Shown piece after piece: positions 1 through 10,351 of a DNA stretch of 64,000 bases. Every line of letters begins with the position of its first letter. The stretch's first letter is position 1. The position numbers were made by a program, and so were the translations under genes. Under the pieces are notes generated by a model. The model was not told the origin of the DNA and did no database searches. It was given only the letters and a program-made list of their open reading frames with translations. The DNA comes from Massospora cicadina (Eukaryota > Entomophthoromycota > Entomophthoromycetes > Entomophthorales > Entomophthoraceae): positions 62,001 through 126,000 of the forward strand of contig JAKSZP010006627.1 in the NCBI GenBank assembly GCA_022478985.1. Direction: 5' to 3'.

Positions 1-65
1 TTAAAAACTTTATCCATACCATGACCAAGCCATTATTGAAATGGCTCAGGCAGTGATGCGTCACG

Positions 66-1438
66 CCAGTTTTATTGAATTCCGCCCCTATAAGGGATTT
101 TTCAACTCAGCTTCACCTGTGAAGCTGATGCCGCCACTGCAACAACTGTGCTCCTGGTTTTCCAGGATATCCCTCTCCCCACAATTCAGACCTGGCACCC
201 AGTGGATAACACTTTAATGGTTCAGTTCTCTGGTTTGCCCACCCACCTTCCCCCTGAGGTGCTCCACCAGAAGCTGATGGAAGGTTTGGCAGCCTATGGC
301 TCTAACACCATCTTGTAATTTGTGGTCCTAAATGGGCCACACGCCTTACTGGCCTCAGGCATATGCAATAATCAGCCCTGAATCAAATAAAATTGCCCTG
401 TCGATTCCCCCTCATGCCATTATCCCCTCTGCCCCCAACCATCTGTTCTGGACCCACATCGAGGGTGGACGGACGATCTGTCCATCCTGTTTTGAATTGG
501 ACCACTCAAAACGCAAGTGCCCATCCATAGCTGCTACCAATGGCTCTGATTTTTCGTCCACCAGCTTCCAATCCACCGCCCACCCCACGCCAGCTTTGGT
601 ATGGGGTATGACCCTACATCTCCCTCCCCCTAAGCCTGTTGCTGCAGCTGTGCCAATAGCCACCAATCAGCCTCCTTCTCGCCTCAGCGCCACAAACGCT
701 CCATCCAATCAAGCACAGGATTGGACCCCAGTTTGATCCCATGCATCCTCTAACAAACCAACAAACATCAGTAATATGCTGACTTCCCAAATCAATTCAA
801 CCAAAATCCTTGAGATCTATTGGCTGAAATTGATGAGTCCAGGAATATAATTGAAGGCCACAATATACAAATTGAGTGGTTTATGTTTATCTACCAAGAC
901 GTTGATCTACCCCCTCATTTATACGCCCCCATCAAAATGCCAAAATGTTCCGTGGCAACTACCAGCTGGCTGTTGAAGCAACGGCCAAACCAGATTGTCA
1001 TCCTCTCCGCAAAGCTGCCGCCAAATCAGTGGTGATTCTTGCAGGAGGAATCCCTCCTCCCTTTGTTTCCTCCAAAGCCAATAAGGTATGAATAAATATG
1101 TTGATAAAAGCCCACAAAGGCGCCAATGACACCATCCGGCATGTGGCAGTGGTAGCACAGAATTTCTGAATCAAAAATATAACCTGTTCCAAAATTGCCA
1201 CATCTGTAAAGCTACTTGACGCACGCATGAAAGCTGAACTATCTTTGGCAAATTACGTCAGAAATCTTATGTATAATGGCTATATTCCTACCACCCCAAC
1301 CATCAGAAATATATCTCAACATCCTGCTGATTCCCTGATGCCCCTGCTCTCCGCTGTAGCCCAAGCCCTGCTTTGGGATGAAGTAGAGGCTGAGGATGAG
1401 CCCCCTGATACCGCCTCCCCTTCCGCCATGATGATATA
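66..1438 (+). pseudogene. Broken ORF1 (RNA-binding gag-like protein) of element A
   Basis: The reading is pieced together across frames. The first part (66-330) includes AIIEMAQAVMRHASF and LMVQFSGLPTHLPPEVLH, which match the minus-strand copy at 56500-57000 nearly residue for residue in pattern. The open piece at 332-736 carries the zinc knuckle CPSCFELDHSKRKC (CX2CX4HX4C, bases 479-520) followed by a proline- and serine-rich linker. The last piece (1227-1438) contains NYVRNLMYNGYIPTTP and ends in an acidic tail with stop TAA at 1436-1438. Knuckle proteins of this kind bind the element's RNA. Stops and frameshifts mean no full protein is made from this copy. Confidence 0.6.
479..520 (+). other. 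CCHC zinc knuckle in ORF1 of element A
   Basis: The bases encode CPSCFELDHSKRKC, a complete CX2CX4HX4C motif. The equivalent site in the minus-strand copy (56397-56438) reads FYLCFALDHSKHNC, with the first cysteine mutated to phenylalanine. Confidence 0.75.
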
Positions 1439-1554
1439 AGTGGTTCCCGCTGTCCCACCTGGTTGGTTGAGTTTGCGTTATATGTGTCATCCGCTCATTT
1501 TGGGCGGTTTGTTCGTTTTATTAAGTGGGGATTTATTTTTAGGTTTTGAGTTTT

Positions 1555-1599
1555 GGTAATGTCTGTCCCATGGTCAGCTTACCTAAGTTGAATAAAAAA
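1555..1599 (+). repeat. Shared LINE/SINE 3' tail, copy A
   Basis: The tail begins GGTAATGTCTGTCCCATGG and continues through TCAGCTTACCTAAGTTG to AATAAAAAA. It aligns with the tails at 10199-10237, 15460-15500, 52659-52698, 58100-58140 and 60672-60714, and with the minus-strand tail at 55351-55396. In LINEs such a tail is the site where the reverse transcriptase starts copying. Confidence 0.75.
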
Positions 1600-1649
1600 C
1601 TACTTACCTAATCTGGACGATAAATTGCTGGTAAGAACAACAAACAGAC

Positions 1650-2458
1650 AATAAATGGCAAACAATGATTAATAAACATTAACACAGTAGTTATCAATTA
1701 CCAATATTTAGATGATGTTTTATTAACTAGCCAGGCACCAGTATCATATACTCAGCATCTCCTGGCCAAACACATCTTTCTAGATGAGTCCATTCATATT
1801 ATTCCAAGTCCCTGATGGTCTTGGCAATAGATTTGAAAATCCTTAAGTCAATTTAACCCTTATTGCCTAAATGCCAATCATATCACCCCAAAATAGAAGG
1901 CAAATTTACTCTCATAATTGGGAGGATTTTGGGTGTAATAATGACAATAAAAAATGAAGGATTGTCTAAGAGGCTGCTCAATTAGAGCTAAGTCATATCT
2001 TGATAAGTCCAAAAAAGGGGATAAAAAGAATTATGAAATAATTCATGACATATTCCAAACCAGGAAGTTAGCAGGCCTCTTATAGCACTAGGTACGCCTT
2101 ATTCAGGCTACTCATGATAGTTTTGCATTATTAGAACAACACATTTAATTGAACCCAAAGTTCCACCTTAGTGAATTAGTATTAGTGCACTAATTTAGGA
2201 GGTGCAAATAGTTTAATGCTGTAAGATCACTTTGCACCAAAGTGGCCTCTTGTCAGGCATAAAAAGATTTTCTCATAGATATTATTAGCACTGATAATTT
2301 AGAAAAAGAAAATTTAACTATGAAGGTTTTTAAGTGGATTAATTTATGAGATTATGTTGATAAGTCTAGAAGGTCAAGGGATCCATCAATAGGTAATCTA
2401 TCAGCATTGATAATTTTCTTGAAGGGTTTATATTTGAGCCAACCACCAAAATCTAACA
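1650..2458 (-). repeat. LTR-like dispersed repeat F2, copy 1
   Basis: This AT-rich, non-coding block of about 0.8 kb aligns along its length with 42190-43067. Shared landmarks are CATCTCCTGGCCA near the left end, TTAAGTCAATTTA, a GGGAG/AATTTT segment, GATCCATCAAT, and the right end AAAATCTAACA. Read on the minus strand it starts TGTTAGATTTTG, as LTRs start with TG. Its right edge abuts gypsy pol code at 2459 with no polypurine tract, so it is not a normal 3' LTR junction. Left limit is approximate. Confidence 0.5.
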
Positions 2459-4044
2459 GGCGTCAAACGCCCATTGAAACTCCTATATCCATTGTAAGGA
2501 ACATTTTTCTCTGTCAAGTGATGCAGCGGTGGCCAGCTTTAAGAGGGTGGGGAAAAATTTCTTTGAGAATATAATGGTGCCCAATAAACTCTCCAACTGC
2601 TTCTGGGTGGAGGGGATGAGCCACAAGAGGATTGCCTTGAGCTTACTGGGAGGAACATGTATCCGTCTCCAGGACCAAATCACCTAGAAAGGTAACCTCC
2701 TCCCTGAAAAAATCACATTAGAAAGGCTTTACATAGAGGGCAGTCTTGTGCAACGCCGCCAGCACTGCCTCCAGATACTTCTCATTCTGCTTGGGGTGGC
2801 GGAATGCACAAGGATATTATTGATATATGCCACTGCACAGGTAAACCTAAGGTCGCTGGGCACATCATCAATCATAAGCTGGAATGTGGTCGAGGAATTT
2901 TTCAAGCCAAAAGGCATCACACAAAACTGGAAGGCTCCTCTTCTGGTATAAATTGCCATAAGCCACTTCTGGCCCTCCGCCACCCAAATCTGGTTGAGCA
3001 AATTGATGAGATCAAGAATTAAAAACACTCAGGATTTTGAAATTGCTTGGCTAATTGTCTGCTCAAGGTGAAGGGGATAGGGATCATAAACAGTGATATT
3101 GATTAAAAGCCCATAATCCACGCAGAAGCACAAAATGCTGTCAGCCTTACTAGCAAAAACTTTGGGAGAAGCAATTGATAGGGTGGCCTTAAACACCTTG
3201 CCCTTTGTGAGCATGTCACTTAACCATAACTATAGGTCCTTGTCTTCCTGCTCTGTATAAGGGTACAGGGGACAGTTAATGTTGATAAGACTTACTTTCA
3301 GGTGAAAGGTCATATCATACTCAGAGTGGGAGGGAAGACGGCTGTTTTTTTTCTATATATAAAAACTGTTCTGGTTCCAGGCCAAACTGAAGGGAAAACG
3401 CCAGCAGCGCTGTGGTCAAGGAGTTGAAGCAATTGAGGCCACCGATCTAGAAGAAGAAAAGTGATCAATCAGCGAGAATTTTCTATGTGTATTCAGAAAT
3501 ACAAATGACAATATGTTTGGCTCCAGGGCGATAGTAACCTGTTTCCACCGCCACCACCCAACCCCAAGGATAACAGGTAACAACAAGTATGGCACAGCGG
3601 TGAACCAACCACAGAAATCATACCTTGCAATGAAATTGTCATTAAACGTCTCATGATATAACACATCATAGAGGCTGACAATGCACTCAATACTGTGGAC
3701 CTGACGTCCAGATTCAGATCCAGATCCTGAGTGACTTGCAAGCTCATAAAGTTCCCTGCTGCTCCCGTGTCCAAGAGATCCTCCAAGAATACCATGTTAG
3801 AGCCTAACTGTATCTTCACAGGTAACAGAAAATACGCCCAATCCTAGTCATTATCCACCTTACAAGACATAATTGGTGGGAGAAGGGGTATTTGCAGACA
3901 AACCTTCTGGTCACCCTCATGAGAGGAAACCATGGTTCCGACTACATGAGCCACCTCCACCTCCAGTGGCTGTCCAGTAGTCAAAAAAGGTACCAATGAA
4001 TTCACATACATCAGGTCCCAAGAGCATCCAAATTGACCACTCAA
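2459..4044 (-). pseudogene. Ty3/gypsy fragment G1: gag end, protease, reverse transcriptase, start of RNase H
   Basis: Minus strand, so it reads from 4044 down. The gag-protease linker is at 4044-3844. The protease at 3819-3493 carries the active-site motif DTGAAGNFMS. Reverse transcriptase follows at about 3214-2480, with FCVDYGLL, the segment QKWLMAIYTRRGAFQF, VMPFGLKNSSTTFQ, and the catalytic box as AYINN (YxDD with both Asp changed). The code then runs into the first residues of RNase H (WEFQWAFDA) and stops dead at the F2 repeat. RNase H and integrase are missing. The protease type (DTGAAGNF) differs from the DTGAP/DSRAP type of elements G3-G5, so this is another gypsy lineage. Confidence 0.75.
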
Positions 4045-4156
4045 ATACTCTCACCTGAGCACAATATAATAGGACAGGGAGGCGGGAATGTGGCTGCAGG
4101 AATGAACAGAAAACTCATGCTTTCAATCCCTTCAAACTATCAAGGCGTGGATAGTT

Positions 4157-4525
4157 ATGGGACCCGACGCTTCAAGTGAGATAGAAGGAAACCTCATCAC
4201 CATCTGGGTAGGGATATTTCTTAACTACAATAAAAAAACTATGATTGGAAGAATGGGTCATCTATTTGTGACACAAAACCAATGCAACGCCCTTCTTATA
4301 GAGAAGGGTGGAGAAGTAACAAAACTGGGGTTACTCCATTATGTCATAGAGAATACTGACAATAATAAGACTGGCCTGGAACTCTGGGTGGTTGAACACC
4401 CAGAACCCAGTCAGAATACTTCAGTTACATCTATTCCTATTGATAAATTGGAAAGGCAGAAGGCAGCCTTGAGGACTATCCAGGGATTTCCAAAATTTCG
4501 CTTTTCATTGCCACTAAATGTCTAG
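4157..4525 (+). CDS. Unrecognised 122-residue open frame
   Basis: An open plus-strand frame begins MGPDASSEIEGNLITIW and ends with a TAG stop after SLPLNV. I recognise no domain. Its middle is hydrophilic (ENTDNNKTGLELWVV) and contains no clear membrane segment or repeat. It lies immediately upstream, in gypsy G1 terms, of the gag end at 4044, on the opposite strand. It could be a fragment of a gene or transposon I do not know, or a chance open frame. Its length in an otherwise stop-rich region makes it worth listing, at low confidence. Confidence 0.25.
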   Translation: MGPDASSEIEGNLITIWVGIFLNYNKKTMIGRMGHLFVTQNQCNALLIEKGGEVTKLGLLHYVIENTDNNKTGLELWVVEHPEPSQNTSVTSIPIDKLERQKAALRTIQGFPKFRFSLPLNV

Positions 4526-4809
4526 TGTAACCTTTAAACTCACAAAATAAATTTAGATTGTTTTTATATTTTTAAATCAAACCAAAATGGCAGAAAAGGG
4601 AAAAATTGGATTGACAGAGGTACCTGTTGTGGACTGTTAGCCTATATGTTTGCTGAATGGGGAATTGGGACTAAGCACTACTATTGAGAATATCATAATT
4701 CAATTATGGATTATTGACTTTTTTGAATAATTTTTAATCCAAACTCAGATATGACCCGCCCAATCATATTGATATCAAACTCACTGGGGAGAATATTCTT
4801 GTACCACAA

Positions 4810-5067
4810 TTGTACTTGGTGCAATGGAGAGGAGTCCTCAAGAGGACAGAAGGTTGCGCCCATGGCCAGGCCACAAATGGTTGGTTCCATTTAGTAGGGA
4901 AGGGGTTCATCACGCCCATAATTGTTGGGTATGGGCTCGTTTGTAATACCAAAGGTGGGGAAGAGCTGGTGGGAATTTTTGAGTCCAAGAATAACTTAAT
5001 CAATTTACACTATCAACTACCAATTTTTGTTTTAAATGGAACTAAACTGAAGGAGGTCACCTCATGA
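4810..5067 (+). CDS. Unrecognised 85-residue open frame
   Basis: This is an open plus-strand frame (MYLVQWRGVLKRTEG at the start, ending KEVTS). In frame the openness extends upstream to about 4755 (DPPNHIDIKLTGENILVPQ), so the ATG may be internal. No family is recognised. It lies 285 bp after the 122-residue frame on the same strand and may be a second piece of the same decayed gene. Low confidence that it is coding. Confidence 0.2.
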   Translation: MYLVQWRGVLKRTEGCAHGQATNGWFHLVGKGFITPIIVGYGLVCNTKGGEELVGIFESKNNLINLHYQLPIFVLNGTKLKEVTS

Positions 5068-5800
5068 GAATGCGCTACTTGCCTTCTACTGGCGATGGCT
5101 TTTAACCACTGCCACCTCCTGACACACCTTCTAAGTTTTAACCACCAGCTCTTGGGTAGTGAGAAGAGGCAGAAGAGATGTGATTTGCATGGGATATGCC
5201 ATTAACTACCTCTCATCTACTACATGGGTTATTTTCCAAAGTCAATGAGAGGAACAGCCATCAGCTTCTTTCGCCTTTTTTTCCAAAATGGGGATTTCTA
5301 ATCCAACGATATGAGTTGTTCCCAGGACTTACAGATGGTCTTGCTTGGCAACCTTAAGCGAATTTCTTTAAGTGGATGCCTTTTTGTTAGTTACTCCATG
5401 TTCCATCTCTCATTGAGTGATGGCAGTTGGAGGTATATTATGTCCATCAGGCGACCCCCAAGGTTTATCAGTACATAACCAACTTCCCCGTTGATTGTCT
5501 CCTCCATGTCATATGCTTTCCGCCTTATTGCAGTTTACTTTAAATTACTATCAATGTTTTTGTTACAACTCTTACCCTTGTTTAGAGGAAATCTACTGCT
5601 ACCATTATGCAGCGTGTCTGGATTTATATAAACATGGCTTTGTTTCTTTTTCCTCCGAGTTTGGTCTGGGTTGAAGTTTACAAACTATCAAAGGAATGAA
5701 GCCTATGCCCTTCTCCTCCTAGAGAGTTAACTATAAATTATTTTAATAGAATATAGCTTTTAATTTTTTCCAAACTTAGATATCATATCTCATATTAATA
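5068..5800. other. Stretch without identifiable genes
   Basis: On the minus strand there are short protein-like stretches (for example GEVGYVLINLGGRL at about 5440-5490) interrupted by stops, probably old retroelement code. From 5740 to 5880 the sequence is very AT-rich with runs of T. I see no complete feature. Confidence 0.4.
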
Positions 5801-7192
5801 TATTATTCTTTTTTTCTTTTTTTACCTTTTTTTCATTTGGCCATTTTATATTAAAGTTTATAAAGGACTTGATTATATATCTGTCCAGAATCTTTTATGC
5901 TTGATTTTAGAATAAAGTTTGAGGTTTTCTCTTTTACCACAAAAGGACCATCCAGTATTTGGTTTAACATTTTGGTTTGAACCATCCTATGATTATTAAA
6001 AATTATACTTTATTATTAAATACAAATTTGGGAAGATCATAAATTTCTCTGTTTCTTTTAGCCTGGGCTTTTCAGAGTTCAAAATAATTAGCATGTGCCT
6101 GAGCTTGCAGTTTAATTAGTTTCTGCAAGCCACTCAACATATTTCAGATGCATCATATTATGAAGATCCTGGAGCACAGAATATAACAATGGCGCCAAGG
6201 AGAGATGCTTCCCATAAAGTAATTGTAATTGAGACATTTTTTGGGCCAAGTGTATGAGATAAATATGATAAAACAGCTAAATTGAGTCTGTACTCTATTC
6301 TGATGGCTTATGGGAAGTTTGTTTTCTCAAAATTTTCATAAGAGTTCCATTAGCTCGTTTAACTACTTAATTAATTCAGGGTGATGGGGAGTCAAAGCAC
6401 ACCTAACACTCCCAAAAGTTCATTCAGTTTCTAAATGACATTTTCTGTGAGGTTTAACCATATTCATCAAGATAAAAATGTGTACATATGTCAATAAAGT
6501 TTTTATCTCAAAAGGAATTTAGAGGTAGTTGAAGCCCCTACATCCCAAATAGTGCTGGTATCGACCAATTTAGTAAGGTGGTCAATTGCCACAATGATAT
6601 ATTTGGCTATTGTGTTGCTAGTTATGTGGGGTCCCAACACATCTAATTAAATGCTATACCAGCAAAAATTTTGGTCGAACTGCTGGTACAAAGTACTTTT
6701 TTAAAAGGTGTTTTTTCCTTGGTACTCCCTTGCAACAGCTCAAGGTTTCATGTATAATAAGGTGTATAGATTACCAACAGTAGTTTTTCTTGATCTGTTA
6801 TTTAGTTTCCTTGAATCCTTCATGCCCAGTGACCTTATGGAGGCCAAATCATGTCCATTTTGTCTGAAGGTTAAGGGAATATATGTCCCATAGACAACTT
6901 TGAATAGGATTTCGTTTTCATTATGGTATCCTATTGCAACTTAATAAGAATTTTCTATATGGTGTTGGGCTCTTCTAAAACTCCATTGACCACTTTTAGA
7001 ATAAGGCGTCTGAAGGCTACTTATAGTTGCTACAATTGGCAGGCAAGCAAGCAATCAGCATTCTGATGCTTAACGCCAGCCTAATGCTTGATAGTATAGT
7101 AATAAGCCTGTAGATTGAGCGCCCAGCGAGTCAAACGTTTCTCTTGCTCTTTTAGATTGCTACTCCAACTGAGAGACGCGTGTCAGTAACTT
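5800..7192 (-). pseudogene. Gypsy G5, piece 1: integrase and RNase H C-terminus
   Basis: This is the 3' part of an old gypsy pol, read downward. RNase H C-terminus is at 7192-7040 (VTDHASL with one base lost, then NLKEQEKRLTRWALNLQAYY and AGVKHQNADC). The integrase core is at about 6700-6300, with LDVLGPH, IIVAIDHLTKLVD and the final catalytic region VKRANGTLMKIL (Glu replaced by Lys). Stops and frameshifts are many. The right edge is where the LTR of G2 begins. The missing N-terminal half of the same RNase H is found 13.8 kb away at 21003-21250, showing that both are parts of one element split by insertion. Left limit is uncertain. Confidence 0.7.
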
Positions 7193-8425
7193 TGTAGTCA
7201 TCTCATTGGCCCTTGATCACTTCACTTGGGAGGCGAACTTTCTGCGGAGGGTTTCTGTTGCATACAGATTAAATAACAGACGATATTCAGGGGAATAGTA
7301 ATCCTCCCTGAGTAGACTTATTCTGATGCTACCCATTGTAACATCAAGTGGCCAATTAGAACTGCTTAACTCCCAGATGGTGGAACATTTGTTGAACTCT
7401 TTTACATAACTTCAGTACGTTGTCCTAACATAAGACTTAATGAAAGCCTCAGACAACAACTCTTTGGAGTTATCAGCAGCCAAGGTAGCCTACCAAATGA
7501 GTGTCCTGTTCTTTAGATCGCAAACTGGTTACTGGCGATCTTCTCAATTAACCCTTATAAGAGGAAACAAATGATAAAACTTGAGATTCTGAGGTATAAG
7601 GCTTTTTTAGAATAAAATCTAGTTTTTAATACTTCAGGCATAAAATCAAGTTTAAAAAATTTATGTAAATTGATAGTAAAATGGGACTGAGGTATGAGAA
7701 TATTGTAGGGGCTACTGAGCCCTAGGTCAATCTCTTCTTAATTTCTGCCTTGGTGGCGGCATCCATTTGGTTCAATGCTTGAATCCGCAAACACTACCCC
7801 ACGGTGGACATCCCTGAACCAGGATGTTTGGAGGATGCTTGCTCAGTACCCGCTTCTGCTTTTTGAAAATACCTCTGCTTATTAGTGCTTCTTCTCCTAA
7901 TTTAGTAATATGCTGATCAAATCAGGACTTATTCAATTGTGCTGCTCTGAAGCGCCTCACTTCAGTTTTTTGATCAGCCTTTGATATGTTTATTGTTTTT
8001 TCAGGCAATATCAGACGGAAGGTTCTATTGCTTTTATCAGGGTAACTTGGTTTAGATGGTTTTTAGGTTATTTCATCATCATTGATTTTTCTGATGGAAT
8101 TGCTACATTATCTGGTGATCATATATATTACTTCTACCCCCCTCAAAGGTATAATATGAGGTCAAATTTCATAGTCATTGGAATCATCGTCATCATCTTC
8201 ATACAGTAAATCTCTTCATTTAGTAGGCATCAAATTATTATGTGTGACGTCATCACAACTAACTGGTAAATCTCTTGGGCCATCACTGTCTATAAACGTG
8301 GGTTAATATCCATCATTTGGATTTGATCTTGAAAATGCAAATTTTGAGGTGGTTGTATACTAGTGTGGTTCCTTCCAGAGGGCGTGAGATTATTATCCAG
8401 TATGCTTGTGTTAGTTTCCATGACA
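7193..8425 (-). repeat. 3' LTR of G2
   Basis: It aligns with 19752-21002 over its whole length. Shared blocks include CTGAGTAGACTT, ACTTCAGTACGTTG, GGAGTTATCAG, GGTGGCGGCATCCATTTGGTT, GTGTGACGTCATC and CTTCCAGAGGGCG. On the plus strand it starts TGTAG, directly after readable RNase H code, and ends CATGACA. The adjacent purine-rich tract (8426-8436) marks it as the 3' LTR of a minus-strand element. Confidence 0.7.
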
Positions 8426-8436
8426 CCTCACTCCCA
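8426..8436 (-). promoter_or_regulatory. Polypurine tract of G2
   Basis: On the minus strand the bases just before the LTR start TGTCATG read GGGAGTGAGG. This is the purine run from which plus-strand DNA synthesis is primed in LTR retrotransposons. Its position at this LTR only confirms the minus orientation of the element. Confidence 0.55.
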
Positions 8437-8489
8437 AGGCAAGTCTGGGGGAAGGACCTAAGGTGCTAAGCATGTATTTTGTTAAGATT

Positions 8490-9720
8490 ATATTGGTGTC
8501 ATCATCTCTTATGAAATAATCGGCTCCTCTTTTGGCCAAGATGGTTGCATGGCGGTCCAGATGGCTTGAAACTTTTTGGGTAGCTTCCCCATAAATGGTA
8601 GAATAGGATCTTATCTCCTAAATTGAACTCTGGTAATTTGGTCCATCTCTGACTCTCATGCTGACTCTTAAGAATAGTGGCTTCATTGTTCTTGGATGCT
8701 TCTAACTGATTCTTAATCAACTCTATGAACAACTTTTTCTGGTAGCTCCCAGGTGGTAGGTTCTTGTGATCTACAAAGATAACTGGCGCTATTGAAGTAG
8801 ATAGCGCTTCTTCTTAACTATATAGGTCCTTAATGGAAACGTTCTAATCATCCAATGATGGCCAAGTTGGGCTGCTAGCAGCGTGGATGGCAACAATTAG
8901 TTTCACTTTGACTTGTAATTCAATGCCATCTTCTTTAATGTTCCTCCTAATTTTCCGTTCAAACGTTATAAGCTTCCATTGAAGGATGAAGTGTATGGAG
9001 ATAAGATCTTAGTCAAACTCCAACTAAATTAATACTATTTCTTATGACATTGGGGATATAGTTTTTGCCATTGTTTGGTAGTAAGCTCTGAAGGCATCCA
9101 TTATTTGCTATCACTTTGTTATTCAGGAATATGGCGGTTGATTCTGTGGTGTAGGTCTTGACCGTTGGTGCTTTAACCACTTGATAAAATGGTCAATAAC
9201 CATTAATAAACTTGAATCCACTTGAGGTGGTAGGCACTGATTCTATTACATCAATGGATACATTGTGGAACAGGTCTTTTTGGTGGAATTATCTGGAACT
9301 TGAAGCACTTCTCTAGGGGTCTTAAGCTCGTGCATGGCACACAGAGTCCAGGGCTTATTGTACTTCGCATGAAATTGACTCCCAATAATTTGTACTTTTG
9401 TGTATGCCGATGTCCTCTATATTACTATGACCAGCATGCATATGAGCTTCTATAAAAAGTTCATTATATGACTATGTCTGATGTATGAGTACCACTTATC
9501 CTTGGTCTTCCTCTGAAGGTTCCTATCAATACACCAGGTATCTTTGAAACATCTTATTAGAACAATCTTCACTTCATCATTCTCATCTTACCAGTCCTCC
9601 TTTAATAATCCTATCAGACCATACATGCTTTTTCTCTCATGTGCTGGAGGTGGAATACAAGCAATCAAGAAAGTGTTAAGAGCATGTCTTTAACCTCCAG
9701 TTTCAGTAGAGGTGGTGTGA
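8490..9720 (-). pseudogene. Integrase remnant of G2
   Basis: The C-terminal domain is at 8732-8502 (LPEFNLGDKILFYHLWG, then PSGPPCNHLG), the usual gypsy integrase tail that follows the catalytic core. Core remnants are at about 9290-8990 (SIDVIESVPTTSSGF; CLQSLLPNNGKNYI, the latter matching the D-N-G-x-N-F region in position). Stops interrupt every segment. From 9720 to 9925 I see no recognisable code. Confidence 0.6.
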
Positions 9721-9940
9721 GAGGGCCCGCTCCATTATGAGGGAACACCCCTCTGAGAAGAGGGTAAACAAAGCACCGCAAAGAAGAATTGTGCACAGAG
9801 GCCACAAAGCAAGGATGGCACACATTTTGTTATTTTGGACCTCATAAAGGTCGGCAAAGAGGACTAAATAATTGCATATGAATAAAGTAAAACAATTAGG
9901 TTTCTTTCAATAAACAATTCAACTAACAATGAAGGTTGGT

Positions 9941-10237
9941 TGGTTGTGGGTTGGTGGAAAGGGGAGGATACCCAAGTGGTAGAGTAGGGACCTCTACCAC
10001 TGCCTCCCTGAGTTTGATTCTGGTACTGGAACTTTGGGTAGGGGACAATTATGACTGTGTTGGCATTGCGCACCAATGCCCCAAGCCGAGATAGCGAATA
10101 GCAAAGGCGGTCCATGGAGTTCCTGGCCTATCATATGCTGCGCATGAAGGTTTTCCGGGTTTTATCCTCCTTTCCCATTTCCTTCACTTCCCCTCATCGG
10201 TGCGGTATCATCCCCAGGTTGGCCCACCTCGAATAAA
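9941..10237 (+). mobile_element. SINE 1: tRNA-like head, body and LINE-type tail
   Basis: About 300 bp. It has a pol III-type A box TACCCAAGTGG (9969-9979) and, 32 bp further, a B box AGTTTGATTCT (10011-10021). These sit in a tRNA-sized head, followed by a non-tRNA body and the shared LINE tail (10199-10237, CATCCCCAGGTTGGCCCACC then GAATAAAA). The 15-mer ACAATGAAGGTTGGT lies before it (9926-9940) and after it (10238-10252). The start could instead be at 9961, because GGTTGGTGGAAA also occurs at 9949-9960 and 10246-10257. The head differs from that of SINE 2 and is more decayed. Confidence 0.7.
9969..10021 (+). promoter_or_regulatory. Pol III A and B boxes of SINE 1
   Basis: The A box TACCCAAGTGG is at 9969-9979 and the B box AGTTTGATTCT at 10011-10021, at tRNA-like spacing. 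The B box departs from GGTTCGANTCC at several positions, so promoter strength is doubtful. Confidence 0.5.
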
Positions 10238-10320
10238 ACAATGAAGGTTGGTGGAAAAACTTTTCTCTCTCATTGCAAACACTGTTGCAACAAATTAATT
10301 CAAGTCTAGGTAAAGTTTGA

Positions 10321-10340
10321 TAATCTCACCGAGGAGATTA
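10321..10340 (+). promoter_or_regulatory. 5' UTR hairpin of LINE B
   Basis: TAATCTC and GAGATTA form a perfect 7-bp stem with a 6-nt loop (ACCGAG), ending 11 bases before the ORF1 ATG at 10352. Copy C has the identical stem with a different loop (TTTGAG) at 47573-47592. Conservation of the stem but not the loop suggests an RNA structure near the ORF1 start. Its role is unknown. Confidence 0.5.
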
Positions 10341-10351
10341 GTTGGCGCCCA

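Larger units (their letters stand above)
1..1599 (+). mobile_element. ORF1-only LINE relative, copy A (5' end outside window)
   Basis: A decayed gag-like ORF1 region runs to a stop at 1438. It is followed by a 160-bp 3' UTR and the tail shared with the LINEs and SINEs in this window (1555-1599). No endonuclease or reverse transcriptase sequence lies between the ORF1 stop and the tail. ORF1 has an N-terminal domain (LMVQFSGLP, LHQKLMEGL around 210-290), a CCHC knuckle at 479-520 and a C-terminal segment (about 1170-1438) ending in an acidic stretch. Several frameshifts and stops break it. A second copy of the same plan, on the other strand, lies at 55351-57140. I read it as a non-autonomous element mobilised by LINE machinery. 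Internal deletion of a full LINE is the alternative, but two copies with the same layout argue against it. Confidence 0.65.

Noticed and set aside
412..666. Open frame on the minus strand opposite ORF1 of element A
   Set aside because: It is the reverse-strand shadow of the knuckle-bearing ORF1 and has no motif.
2459..2471. GGCGTCAAACGCC hairpin next to repeat F2
   Set aside because: A 5-bp stem with a 3-nt loop is expected by chance and it falls in pol code.
7181..7192. TGTCA at 7181 as the left LTR end of G2 (pairing with TGACA at 8425)
   Set aside because: The bases 7170-7192 still encode RNase H (VTDHA, with one base lost) of the host element G5, so the LTR must start at TGTAG, 7193.
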